Translations under genes and position numbers: made by a program
In this document: positions 1-8,090 of the stretch, in pieces
Numbering within the stretch: position 1 is the stretch's first letter
Layout: every line of letters starts with the position of its first letter
Assembly (NCBI GenBank): GCA_964561475.1
Contig: CAZLPU010000001.1
Span: forward strand, 62,001-126,000
Source of the DNA: CAYUYV01 sp964561475
Lineage (GTDB): Bacteria > Pseudomonadota > Alphaproteobacteria > JAJFIK01
Length of the DNA: 64,000 nucleotides
Direction of reading: 5' to 3'
Notes under the pieces: generated by a model
Databases searched by the model: none
The model's input: only the letters and a program-made list of their open reading frames with translations
Told to the model about the DNA's origin: nothing

Positions 1-1
1 C

Positions 2-322
2 GTGGTGGATGTGCCCGCCCTGGTGCGGGCCCTGGCCGACGGCAAACTTCGGGCTGCGGGTCTGGATGTCCTGCCCCAGGAGCCCTTGATCCGCGAAGAG
101 GCTCAGATTTTCCGGGCCGATGCCGATGAGGCGTCCGGCGATCAGCACGACCTGAAAGCCCTTGTGGCGAACCACGTGCTTCTGCGTTTCCCGAACGTGC
201 TGGTCACACCCCACAATGCCTACAACACCTACAGTGCCGTGCGCCGGATTATCGGCACAACCCTTGAAAATATTGAGGGATTCGTGAGCGGTCGTCCCCA
301 GAACATCGTCTCCCGCGGCTGA
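2..322 (+). CDS. D-2-hydroxyacid dehydrogenase, C-terminal part (cut by left edge)
   Basis: This is the last 106 codons of an NAD-dependent D-2-hydroxyacid dehydrogenase; the frame is open to the left edge, so the real start lies outside the window. The remnant opens with VVDVPALVRAL, which in this family follows the NTARG motif of the Rossmann fold. It keeps LDVLPQEP around the catalytic glutamate and TPHNAYNT with the catalytic histidine. The longer stretch between them (about residues 27-58) is of the kind found in LdhA/VanH-type D-lactate dehydrogenases, so reduction of pyruvate or a similar 2-oxoacid is the best guess. Substrate cannot be fixed from this fragment. Related dehydrogenases lie at 39233 and 41429. 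Confidence 0.85.
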   Translation: MVDVPALVRALADGKLRAAGLDVLPQEPLIREEAQIFRADADEASGDQHDLKALVANHVLLRFPNVLVTPHNAYNTYSAVRRIIGTTLENIEGFVSGRPQNIVSRG

Positions 323-642
323 TCTGATCTTGGCCACTGCGCCACAGGCGCTGCGTTTCATTGACGGAATCGCGGCCATTGGCTAGCGTGCGAGATGTCC
401 GTAAGGTGGTCGTCCGCTCTATTCTATTGTCTTCAAAGTGGCTTGGAATTTCGCCGCGCAGCGGGGTGGTGGCATCCACCCGCAGGGCCGTTTTCTCGCT
501 TCGTGCCCGAGCGTTTGGCCGGATTTTCCTTGCCAACCGTAAAGTCCATGATCGTAGGATTGAGGCGACGGATGATGCGATGAGGGACGTCCCCCCGCTG
601 AGGAATACGGGGTATGCCGTTTTGACCGTGGTTTGAACCAAT
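323..642. other. Intergenic region, no gene seen
   Basis: These 320 bases separate the dehydrogenase from the polysaccharide cluster. Short open frames occur on both strands but none has a ribosome site or resembles a protein family. A small GCGCC-ACA-GGCGC hairpin (339-351) just after the dehydrogenase stop could be a weak terminator, although it has no T run. The promoter of the sulfotransferase gene presumably lies here; no clear -35/-10 pair was identified. Confidence 0.5.
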
Positions 643-1530
643 ATGACGTTTCCCAACTTTTTCATCATTGGCGCTGCAAAATGCGGGACAACGTCCCTTG
701 CGGCCTGGTTGGGCGACCACCGGGACATTTTTCTCTGCCAGCCCAAAGAACCGAATTACTTCGCTCCGGATGTCACCTCTGATCGCAGTGCGCAGACGCC
801 AGAGGCCTATGAGCGCCTTTTTCAGGGGGCGGATGGCGCCAAGTGTGTAGGTGAGGCCTCGACCACCTACATCCGTTCGGCCGTCGCGGTCCCATCCATT
901 CTGGCGGCTCAGCCCGACGCGCGGTTTATTGTCTGCCTGCGGAATCCTGTCGATATGGCTCCATCTGTCCACGGTCAGTTGATCCGGTCCGGGCGGGAGA
1001 CCATCAGAGATTTCGAGACTGCTTGGTGCAGGTCCTGCGATGGGAGCGGGGAAGTGTCCGATGCGTCAGGCCATAGTCCCAAGAGCAAACATGACTACAA
1101 GGCAATGTGCGCCCTTGGTACCCAAGTCAAGGCCGTGCTGGATCATGTGCCGAGGGAGCGGGTTCACTTTATCTTTCTCGAGGATATGAGCCGGGAACCC
1201 GGCGCCACCTACCGGACCGCGCTTGCGTTTCTTGGGCTGGACGATGACGGCAGGACGGATTTCTCAGTGCACAACACAAGGGCTGTGCCCCGGTCTGTCC
1301 TGGTTGCTTCAGTGATCAGCCTGGGCACACGGATCAAAAAGCGGCTTGGTGTTTCAGGTCTTGGTGGGTTCGGCCGGGCGGTAAACCGATTGAACGAGCG
1401 CGGCGTGACCAAGGATGAGAAGACCTTGTCACCGGAACTCAAGACCTCGCTGCAGCAGACTTTTGGTCCGGAGATTCAGGCGTTGAGTCGTTTGACCGGC
1501 CGGGATCTCTCCCACTGGATGACCGGTTAA
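643..1530 (+). CDS. PAPS-dependent sulfotransferase
   Basis: A 295-residue cytosolic sulfotransferase that would move sulfate from 3'-phosphoadenylyl sulfate to an acceptor, probably a sugar given its neighbours. The 5'-phosphosulfate-binding loop GAAKCGTTSL sits at residues 10-19. The 3'-phosphate-binding region follows as RFIVCLRNPVD near residues 94-104, with downstream Ser and Arg residues. Length fits bacterial Sulfotransfer_1/3 proteins. The chosen ATG begins directly at the core fold (MTFPNFFIIG), although no strong ribosome site precedes it. It stands first in a run with the glycosyltransferase genes at 1548 and 2615, which suggests sulfation of an exported glycan. The acceptor is unknown. 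Confidence 0.85.
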   Translation: MTFPNFFIIGAAKCGTTSLAAWLGDHRDIFLCQPKEPNYFAPDVTSDRSAQTPEAYERLFQGADGAKCVGEASTTYIRSAVAVPSILAAQPDARFIVCLRNPVDMAPSVHGQLIRSGRETIRDFETAWCRSCDGSGEVSDASGHSPKSKHDYKAMCALGTQVKAVLDHVPRERVHFIFLEDMSREPGATYRTALAFLGLDDDGRTDFSVHNTRAVPRSVLVASVISLGTRIKKRLGVSGLGGFGRAVNRLNERGVTKDEKTLSPELKTSLQQTFGPEIQALSRLTGRDLSHWMTG

Positions 1531-1547
1531 GGGCGGGGCACTGTTCC

Positions 1548-2552
1548 ATGGGCCGTACAGGGATTGATGCCGTCCATATCATGAGGCCTGTTGGACCGTA
1601 CTACAGTATCGAGCGGGTTTACCAGGATGTCCGTCAGCACGCGCCCTTGGATGTGCCCATGCGGGCCTGGATCTGTCCTCATCCTTCCAGAGGCATCGTG
1701 CCCCGCATCAGGGGCGCAATTGCCGCGGCCCGGATCAAGGCCGACGTGTTCCACATGACCGGCCATGCCCATTATCTCGTATACTTCCTGCCCCGGAACC
1801 GCACCGTCCTGACCATCCATGACTGTGAATTCCTCGACCGGGAATCCGGACTGAAACGGTGGCTCCTGTGGCTGTTCTGGTTCTGGCTTGCGGAAAAGCG
1901 GTGCGCGAAGATCATTGCCATCTCCGAAGATGCCCGGGAGCGGATCCTCTCGCATCTGAACTGTATCCCTGAGAAGGTTGTGGTCATCAGCAATCCTGTC
2001 TCTGATGATTTCAGGCACGTCCCCAAGGCGTTCGACCCAGCCAATCCGCGGATTCTTCATATCGGTACCAAACAGAACAAAAACCTCGAACGGCTTGCTG
2101 CTGCCCTTGAGGGCCTTGACGTGACATTATCTGTGATTGGCCAACTGACGGATTTACAGCGGTCAGTCTTGGAGCGCCACCGTGTCCGTTATGAAAGCCG
2201 GGTTGGTCTGAGCGATGCGGAATTGCGCAGGGAGTATGAAACCTGTGATATGCTGGCTTTTTGTTCGACCTATGAGGGATTTGGCCTGCCGATTGTCGAG
2301 GCTCAGGCCGTTGGGCGCCCGGTGGTCACCAGCCGGATTGCCCCCATGACCGAGGTGGCCGGAGACGGCGCCTGCTTCGTTGACCCTTTCGATGTGTCAG
2401 ACATCCGTACCGGGATCGAGAGGGTTATTCACGATCAAGCCTTGCGTGAGACCCTTGTGGCCAGGGGATTGGTGAATGTCGAACGGTTTCGCGCGAGTAC
2501 AGTGGCAAGGCGGTACGCTGATCTTTATGAGGCCGTTTGTCGTTCCTCTTAG
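1548..2552 (+). CDS. Glycosyltransferase, GT4-like (family 1)
   Basis: A 334-residue GT-B-fold glycosyltransferase. The C-terminal half carries the nucleotide-sugar signature EGFGLPIVE at residues 243-251 (the E-x7-E motif of the GT4 family), followed by GRPVVTSRIAPMTEV. An LHIGTKQNKNLERL segment starts the C-terminal domain, typical of mannosyl/rhamnosyl transferases that extend O-antigens or exopolysaccharides. It begins 17 nt after the sulfotransferase stop, on the same strand, so co-transcription is likely. Donor and acceptor cannot be told from sequence. The enzyme should work on the cytoplasmic face of the inner membrane on a lipid-linked glycan. Confidence 0.88.
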   Translation: MGRTGIDAVHIMRPVGPYYSIERVYQDVRQHAPLDVPMRAWICPHPSRGIVPRIRGAIAAARIKADVFHMTGHAHYLVYFLPRNRTVLTIHDCEFLDRESGLKRWLLWLFWFWLAEKRCAKIIAISEDARERILSHLNCIPEKVVVISNPVSDDFRHVPKAFDPANPRILHIGTKQNKNLERLAAALEGLDVTLSVIGQLTDLQRSVLERHRVRYESRVGLSDAELRREYETCDMLAFCSTYEGFGLPIVEAQAVGRPVVTSRIAPMTEVAGDGACFVDPFDVSDIRTGIERVIHDQALRETLVARGLVNVERFRASTVARRYADLYEAVCRSS

Positions 2553-2614
2553 GGGCGCGTCTCGCTGCTTATGTGGCCTGTGCAGGGCGGGACTTCCATG
2601 AAGGCTGATGCCTA

Positions 2615-3448
2615 ATGATTTCTGTGCTGATTTTGACTTACAATGAGAGCGTGAACATCGCTGAGTGCATCAAGTCTCTGCCCTGGCGAGACGATGTTCA
2701 CGTCCTGGATTCCCTCAGCGATGATGATACCCGTTCGATCGCAACGTCCCTGAATGCCCAGGTTACGGAAAAGCCGTTCACCAACTATGCAGACCAGCGC
2801 AATTTCGGTCTCGCCTTGCCCTTCCGGAATGAGTGGATTGTCATGCTCGATGCGGATGAGCGCATGACACCGGAGCTGGCCCGGGAAATCGAGGCCAGGG
2901 TAAACAGACCCACGTCACCGGACGAGGCCATGATGCTGGTGCGGCGCAAGGATATGTTTCTGGGCCGATGGTTGCGCCGTTCTTCCGGCTACCCCACCTG
3001 GTTCGCCAGGGTCATGCGCAAAGGACGCGTAAAAGTGGACCGGGAGATCAATGAGGAATACTCTGCTGACGGAGATGTGGTCCAGTTGGAAAACCACATC
3101 CTGCACTACCCGTTCAACAAAGGGGTGGCGTGGTGGTATGCCCGCCATAACCGGTACTCGTCCATGGAGAGTGATGCTCTGTCAGCGGAGCGGCAAGGCC
3201 GGCCTTTGATCCTGGCTGACCTGATGGCCAGGGATCCATTGAAACGCCGCGCGGCGCTCAAGCAACTGGCATACCGGGCCCCCATGCGGCCGTTTCTTGC
3301 CTTCTTCTATCTCTATGTCGTGCGGCTTGGTTTTCTGGATGGCATGGCCGGTTATCAGTACGCCATGATGCGTCTGAGCTACGAAATCATGATTGATGCC
3401 AAGAGCAAGGAGAGCGCGGTCAAACATGCAAAGAGTGGAGCCGATTGA
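2615..3448 (+). CDS. Glycosyltransferase family 2, WaaE/KdtX-like
   Basis: A 277-residue GT-A glycosyltransferase. It starts with the classical ISVLILTYNE strand and has the metal-binding LDADERM motif near residues 78-84. The C-terminal portion (FFYLYVVRLGFLDGMAGYQYA) resembles WaaE/KdtX lipopolysaccharide-core beta-glucosyltransferases, where an amphipathic or membrane-associated segment follows the catalytic domain. It lies about 60 nt after the GT4 gene on the same strand and is convergent with the next gene. The ribosome site is weak (AAGG about 10 nt upstream). Role: adding a sugar to LPS core or a capsule intermediate; the exact linkage is unknown. Confidence 0.87.
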   Translation: MISVLILTYNESVNIAECIKSLPWRDDVHVLDSLSDDDTRSIATSLNAQVTEKPFTNYADQRNFGLALPFRNEWIVMLDADERMTPELAREIEARVNRPTSPDEAMMLVRRKDMFLGRWLRRSSGYPTWFARVMRKGRVKVDREINEEYSADGDVVQLENHILHYPFNKGVAWWYARHNRYSSMESDALSAERQGRPLILADLMARDPLKRRAALKQLAYRAPMRPFLAFFYLYVVRLGFLDGMAGYQYAMMRLSYEIMIDAKSKESAVKHAKSGAD

Positions 3449-3463
3449 GGGGCGCGATGCCAG

Positions 3464-4636
3464 TCACGCGGAAGCGGAAGCCTTCTGCATGCGCCTCTTT
3501 TCAAGCATGGTTGCATAGACACTGATGAAATCATCAGCCAGGCCTGGCCATGAAAAGTCTTCCTGCATCCAGGCCCGCCCGCGCTGCCCCATGGCCGGGA
3601 GATCCCGCTCCAGAAAACTGCGTATGGTCTGTTCCAGGGTTTCCGGATCATTCTTCACCCATGCGCCGCAATCCCGATCGGTGACCCCATGCCACGGCGT
3701 GTTTGTCGAGGTGATGACCGGCAGTCCGTGGGCCATGGCTTCGGCAACCACAATCCCGAAATTCTCTGTGTAACTGGGCAGGACGAAGAGATCGCCGGAT
3801 TGGAACGCGCGGGATTTTGCCTCGCCTGTAACATGCCCGTGGAATGTCACCCTTGCCCCCAGGGCGTGGTCCGCGACGCGTCTCTCAAGACTGTTTGTAT
3901 ACGCTGGATCTCCGCCGCCATAGATATCAAGGCTCACGGGCTCCGGCAGGCGGGGCATGGCATCCAGCAGGTTCTCCAAGCCCTTCTTGGGGTCAAGCCT
4001 GCTGAAATAGATCAGCCGCAGTCTGCCACCCGGCCGCCACGCACGGTCAATCGGGTTGGGCGGCACATCCACGCCGTTCGGAATGAGCGCCGTGGCCATA
4101 CCCGGGATGCGTTTCAGACTGAGCTCCCGTTCCATCTCTGCTGTGACATGGAGAACCGTGTCCTTGGGCATGATGAGTTGGCAGGAGCGTTCAAACACTT
4201 TCTTGGCGGTCTGTTTGCTGGACCCGCTCCACTCCGCCGCTGCCTGGAGCGCGCCCCTCGGTGACCAGATTACCGGTTTGTTCAACAGTCGGCACACCGA
4301 CAAGGTGGGCAGGGTCGGAAAGGAATAGGTGGAGGTTAAATGAACAATGTCGGCCCACTGAACAAGGGGGATGAGTCGGGCGCACAGGCCCGGCGCAATA
4401 TCCTTGCCCAGGATCCGGCGGGTGAAGTATACATCGTAACCGGCATCGTAGCGCTGGGGGCAGGCCGTAATCGGCAGGTTGTCCGTGCGCTGCGGCCCGG
4501 CGCAATTGCTTGTCAGGACCCGCAGGACAACCCCTTCCTTTTGCGCGAGATGATTGCAAAGCGCGTACACCGAGAATGTCGGACCACCCCAGCGGGTGGC
4601 AGGATAAAAGGCTGGCGGGACATGAAGAATTTTCAA
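3464..4636 (-). CDS. Glycosyltransferase, GT4-like (family 1)
   Basis: A GT-B glycosyltransferase of about 390 residues. The N-terminal domain begins with KILHVPPAFYP and a Gly-rich donor loop (RWGGP). The C-terminal domain has the FSRLDPKKGLENLL strand and an E-x7-E signature, ENFGIVVAE. I place the start at the TTG at 4636 because a GGGAGA ribosome site lies a few bases before it and translation then begins directly at the fold. The frame is open upstream to a TTG at 4702, but that site has no ribosome-binding sequence. It converges on the GT2 gene at 2615 and belongs to the same polysaccharide cluster on the opposite strand. Sugar specificity is unknown. Confidence 0.83.
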   Translation of the reverse strand: MKILHVPPAFYPATRWGGPTFSVYALCNHLAQKEGVVLRVLTSNCAGPQRTDNLPITACPQRYDAGYDVYFTRRILGKDIAPGLCARLIPLVQWADIVHLTSTYSFPTLPTLSVCRLLNKPVIWSPRGALQAAAEWSGSSKQTAKKVFERSCQLIMPKDTVLHVTAEMERELSLKRIPGMATALIPNGVDVPPNPIDRAWRPGGRLRLIYFSRLDPKKGLENLLDAMPRLPEPVSLDIYGGGDPAYTNSLERRVADHALGARVTFHGHVTGEAKSRAFQSGDLFVLPSYTENFGIVVAEAMAHGLPVITSTNTPWHGVTDRDCGAWVKNDPETLEQTIRSFLERDLPAMGQRGRAWMQEDFSWPGLADDFISVYATMLEKRRMQKASASA

Positions 4637-4847
4637 TCGTTTCTCCCGAGCGGCGGACCAGGGTTTGGATGTAATATCTGACCGGAGCACATAATCGGTC
4701 AAGTGCTTGGCGGGTTTTGTTTCGCCAACAGAACTATATTTTCTGAAATACTTTCTTCTTTAGGGTTTGGAAACTAAAAGGGTGCTCGTGTCCGGGTTTT
4801 GTATTGGACTCGTTTCGGCATTTCACTGAGGGCCAGGAGGGCTGGCG

Positions 4848-5606
4848 TTGAAACTGTCCATCGTTACCGTCGTCTTCAACCGGGCTGGCACGATTACGGA
4901 TGCGCTCGAGAGCCTCTCCCGTCAACGCTATCCTGAAGTCGAGCATGTCATCGTGGACGGCGCGTCAACGGATGGAACCACAGCCCTGATCGAAAAACAT
5001 CGTGCCGAAACGTCCGTATTCTTAAGCGAGCCCGATCAAGGGATCTACGACGCCTTGAACAAGGGTATGGCCTTGGCCACCGGCGAGGTTATCGGCTTGT
5101 TGCATTCCGATGATTTCTTCGCGGATGAGGATGTTCTAGGCGACGTCGCCGCGGCATTCCAGGATCCGGGTGTGGATGCGGTCTACGGCGATCTGGATTA
5201 TGTGTCCGCGGAAGAGACCAGCCGGGTCACCCGGCATTGGGTGGCGGGCACCTTTCACCCTCGAAAACTCGCCCAGGGCTGGATGCCGCCCCACCCGACC
5301 TTGTTTCTGCGCAGATCCGTGATCGACCGTTTGGGCGGGTACAATACAGATCTACGGATCGCGGCCGACTACGATGCTATCCTGCGCTATTTCAAGGCAG
5401 GCGATATCTCCGTGCACTACATAAACCGGGTGCTGGTCAAGATGCGCGTCGGCGGAGAGAGCAACGCCTCCCTGCGCAAAATCGTGCGCAAGACCCGGGA
5501 AGATTATTGGGCCTTGAAGAAAAACAAGGTGGGCGGTGTGGGATCGCTCCTGCTGAAGAATGTCTCCAAGGTGCCCCAGTTTTTCGCCCGCTCAAGCAAG
5601 CCGTAA
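4848..5606 (+). CDS. Glycosyltransferase family 2
   Basis: A 252-residue GT-A enzyme with a typical start (KLSIVTVVFNRAGT), a VDGASTDGT nucleotide-binding segment, the SEPDQGIYDALNKG motif and the metal-binding HSDD at about residues 88-91. These are hallmarks of a GT2 subgroup that transfers hexoses or fucose-like sugars in capsule, glycolipid or LPS synthesis. The start codon is TTG: a good AGGAGG site at 4835-4840 stands 7 nt before it and no ATG fits. It is divergent from the gene at 4636 and convergent with the epimerase that follows. The specific linkage is unknown. Confidence 0.87.
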   Translation: MKLSIVTVVFNRAGTITDALESLSRQRYPEVEHVIVDGASTDGTTALIEKHRAETSVFLSEPDQGIYDALNKGMALATGEVIGLLHSDDFFADEDVLGDVAAAFQDPGVDAVYGDLDYVSAEETSRVTRHWVAGTFHPRKLAQGWMPPHPTLFLRRSVIDRLGGYNTDLRIAADYDAILRYFKAGDISVHYINRVLVKMRVGGESNASLRKIVRKTREDYWALKKNKVGGVGSLLLKNVSKVPQFFARSSKP

Positions 5607-5611
5607 CCGGC

Positions 5612-6661
5612 TCAAGGCGCGCTTTGCGCCGGAGCAGAGGGGATCCGGTAATAGGCGCGGTACCAGTCCACAAATTTCTGAATTCCGGCCTTGATGCTGG
5701 TGCGGTGTTCATAGCCCACCGCATCCGCCAGTCGCGAACAATCCGCCAGACCATCCTCGATATCCCCCGGCTGCTGGGGCAGAAACTCTTTCTCCGCCTT
5801 GCGCCCGACGCAGTCCTCGATCGTTTCGATCAACGCCATCAAGGTCACCGGCGCATTGTTCCCGATATTGTAGACCCGGAACGGAGCGTTTGAGGTTCCG
5901 GGATCCGGCGCTTTCGAGTCCCAGTCTGGATCCGGCTCGGCGATCTGGTCAGAGGCCCGGATCACCCCGCCGACAATGTCGTCGATATACGTGAAGTCCC
6001 TGGAATGCCGTCCCTCGTTGAAGACCTGGATCGGGCGGCCCTCGATAATATGCTTTGTAAAGATGAACGGGGCCATATCCGGCCGCCCCCATGGTCCGTA
6101 GACCGAGAAGAAACGCAAGCCCGTTGTGGGCAGGGCGAACAGGTGGCTGTAGGCATGGGCCATAAGCTCGTTGGCACGTTTGGTGGCGGCATAAAAGGAA
6201 ACCGGGTGGGCTGTGGTCTGGTCCTCCGAAAAGGGCACCGTGCGATTTGCACCGTAAACGGAGGATGTGGAGGCGTAGGTCAGGTGTTGCGTTCCGTGAT
6301 GGCGGCAGGCTTCCAGGATGGACATGAACCCGGCGAGGTTGGCTTCCACATAGTCTTCAGGATTGTTGAGGCTGTGGCGCACGCCGGCCTGGGCGGCCAG
6401 GTGAATCACCCTGTCGGGACGATGGTCCGAGAAGACCGCTCGAACCGCCGGCGCGTCGGCAAGGTTGGCCCGGATGAAATGATACCGGCCCGCTGAAGTC
6501 GCAGCGCAGACCTCAAGGGCCCGCAGACGGTCTTCCTTGAGCCCCGTATCGTAGTAGTCAGAAACGGAGTCAAAGCCGATAACCGTATCGCCGCGTTCGA
6601 GAAGATGCCGGGCGGTGTGGAAACCGATGAAACCAGCATTGCCGGTCACGAGTACTTTCAC
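5612..6661 (-). CDS. UDP-glucuronate 4-epimerase (NAD-dependent SDR, CapI/LpsL type)
   Basis: An extended-SDR sugar-nucleotide epimerase of about 349 residues that should interconvert UDP-glucuronate and UDP-galacturonate for the polysaccharide cluster. It has the NAD-binding TGNAGFIGFHTARHLLERGD (TGxxGxxG, with Asn where most have Ala), the catalytic Ser in YASTSSVYG, the YAATK active-site Tyr/Lys pair, and the RFFSVYGPWGRPDMAPF segment diagnostic of UDP-glucuronate epimerases. I choose GTG at 6661, which gives MKVLVTG and has a GGGAGA site about 7 nt upstream, rather than the ATG at 6694. Usual family length is 330-350. It ends 5 nt from the convergent GT2 stop. Confidence 0.88.
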   Translation of the reverse strand: MKVLVTGNAGFIGFHTARHLLERGDTVIGFDSVSDYYDTGLKEDRLRALEVCAATSAGRYHFIRANLADAPAVRAVFSDHRPDRVIHLAAQAGVRHSLNNPEDYVEANLAGFMSILEACRHHGTQHLTYASTSSVYGANRTVPFSEDQTTAHPVSFYAATKRANELMAHAYSHLFALPTTGLRFFSVYGPWGRPDMAPFIFTKHIIEGRPIQVFNEGRHSRDFTYIDDIVGGVIRASDQIAEPDPDWDSKAPDPGTSNAPFRVYNIGNNAPVTLMALIETIEDCVGRKAEKEFLPQQPGDIEDGLADCSRLADAVGYEHRTSIKAGIQKFVDWYRAYYRIPSAPAQSAP

Positions 6662-7182
6662 CCTTGCGTCTCCCGTTCCTTGCCCGTCCCTCAAGGACCC
6701 AACCCCAGGCCGCCTGAGCCTTAATCCCTAGCAGCCGTTTGGCCTTTTTTCTGTTTATTTCGTCCTGCGTTTTTTGGCCGGATGGGCGGAGACCGGGCAC
6801 ACCGCGTAACGCGCCGGTGCAGGTTATCTGACACTGGCACCGTAGTCTTCCGAAGCAGGCGGTCCGGAAAATCCGGCTGTGCAGCAGGGTCTCTGCCGGA
6901 CAGCAGCCGATACCATTAGTCGAAGATAAAGGCCAGACTCCGCCAATCCCAGGAACGAGGCCATGGACCAATGCGCTGACTGAGTAACAAAAGCGTGTCC
7001 TCGGGCAGAAAGAACGTCCTGGACCAGGGCGGTCTCGCTGCGGGGGAGGAAGATGCCGATTGACGAAAGGCTCTGCTGGCGCAGCCCATCGGGCCTGGAG
7101 TAGCCTTTTGCCAGTTCAGGGTGAGGAGCGCCAAATGTCGGCGCCGGGCCCTGCGTGCCCGCAACTGTGTGGAGGTGAACCT
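6662..7182. other. Intergenic region, no gene seen
   Basis: About 520 bases between divergent genes. The part near 6720-6780 is T-rich, and 6790-6930 contains several short GC-rich palindromes. Open frames here are continuations or antisense shadows of the flanking genes. No tRNA, riboswitch core or insertion sequence was recognised. Confidence 0.5.
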
Positions 7183-8022
7183 ATGGGCGACCGGATTGAA
7201 ACAACGCTGACGGATGAGGGTGTTGCGGATGTGCGCCTCGTGCGCACCGATAAGATGAATGCCCTCGACAATGCCATGTTCGAGGCCCTGATCGAGACCG
7301 GCCAGCACCTGAAGGAAGACACGCGGGTCCGGGCGGTGGTTCTCTCCGGCGAGGGGCGGGCCTTCTGCGCGGGTCTGGACATGTCGAATTTCGCCGCCAT
7401 GGCCGGCGCTGGGTCTGGCGACAGCGGCGGGGGTGGGTCGTCCGGCAGGCGGGATCAACGCCTGGCGACACGGGAGTACGGCATTGCCAACCGGGCGCAA
7501 TACGCGGTCTGGGTCTGGCGGGAAGTGCCGGTTCCGGTGATTGCCGCCGTCCACGGCGTGGCCTTTGGCGGTGGCCTCCAGCTTTGTCTGGGTGCGGACA
7601 TGCGCTATGTCACCGCCGATACCCGGATGTGCGTGATGGAGATCAACTGGGGGCTGGTCCCGGATATGGGCGGAACCCAGATCATGCGGGAACTTGTCAG
7701 GGATGATGTGGTCCGGGAACTGGTCTACACGGGCCGGGAGTTTTCAGGCGAGGAAGCGGTCGCCATCGGCATGGCCACCCGAGTCTGTGAGGATCCGCGG
7801 GCCACGGCCATGGAGGCGGCAAGGATCATTGCGGGCCTCAATCCAGATGCGATCGAAGCCTCCAAACGCCTGTGCAACCAGGCGCCTTTCGTCTCACCGG
7901 CGGAAGGGTTGATGGCGGAATCCGTGGAGCAGGACAAGCTGATCGGCTCGCCCAATCAGGTGGAAGCCGTGATGTCCCGTCTGGAGCGCCGCCCGGGCCG
8001 GTTCAATCCGCCCCAGAGGTGA
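7183..8022 (+). CDS. Enoyl-CoA hydratase/isomerase family protein (crotonase)
   Basis: A 279-residue crotonase-fold protein acting on an acyl-CoA thioester. Oxyanion-hole segments are present: GRAFCAGLDMSNF near residue 60 and HGVAFGGGLQL near residue 125. The conserved acidic position in MEINWGLVPDMGGTQ is kept, but the glutamate found in GGGCEL of classical hydratases is Gln (GGGLQL), so hydratase activity is uncertain. A Gly/Ser-rich insert of about 15 residues (AGAGSGDSGGGGSSGRR) lies in the loop after the first oxyanion segment. The ATG at 7183 is chosen because GGAGGTGA stands just upstream; the open frame reaches back to 7060. It converges on the beta-glucosidase gene. Confidence 0.85.
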   Translation: MGDRIETTLTDEGVADVRLVRTDKMNALDNAMFEALIETGQHLKEDTRVRAVVLSGEGRAFCAGLDMSNFAAMAGAGSGDSGGGGSSGRRDQRLATREYGIANRAQYAVWVWREVPVPVIAAVHGVAFGGGLQLCLGADMRYVTADTRMCVMEINWGLVPDMGGTQIMRELVRDDVVRELVYTGREFSGEEAVAIGMATRVCEDPRATAMEAARIIAGLNPDAIEASKRLCNQAPFVSPAEGLMAESVEQDKLIGSPNQVEAVMSRLERRPGRFNPPQR

Positions 8023-8090
8023 GCACCTGCTTGCCGGTGAAGCCCGCCGGGTTCCGGTGGGTGCCGCGCCCAGGGGAGCTTGGCTTCGGC

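Noticed and set aside
6781..6930. A cluster of short palindromes suggesting a cobalamin-type riboswitch
   Set aside because: Some segments (AAATCCGG, GCAGCAGG) are loosely reminiscent, but the conserved core and B12-box were not found in order, and the downstream gene has no cobalamin link.
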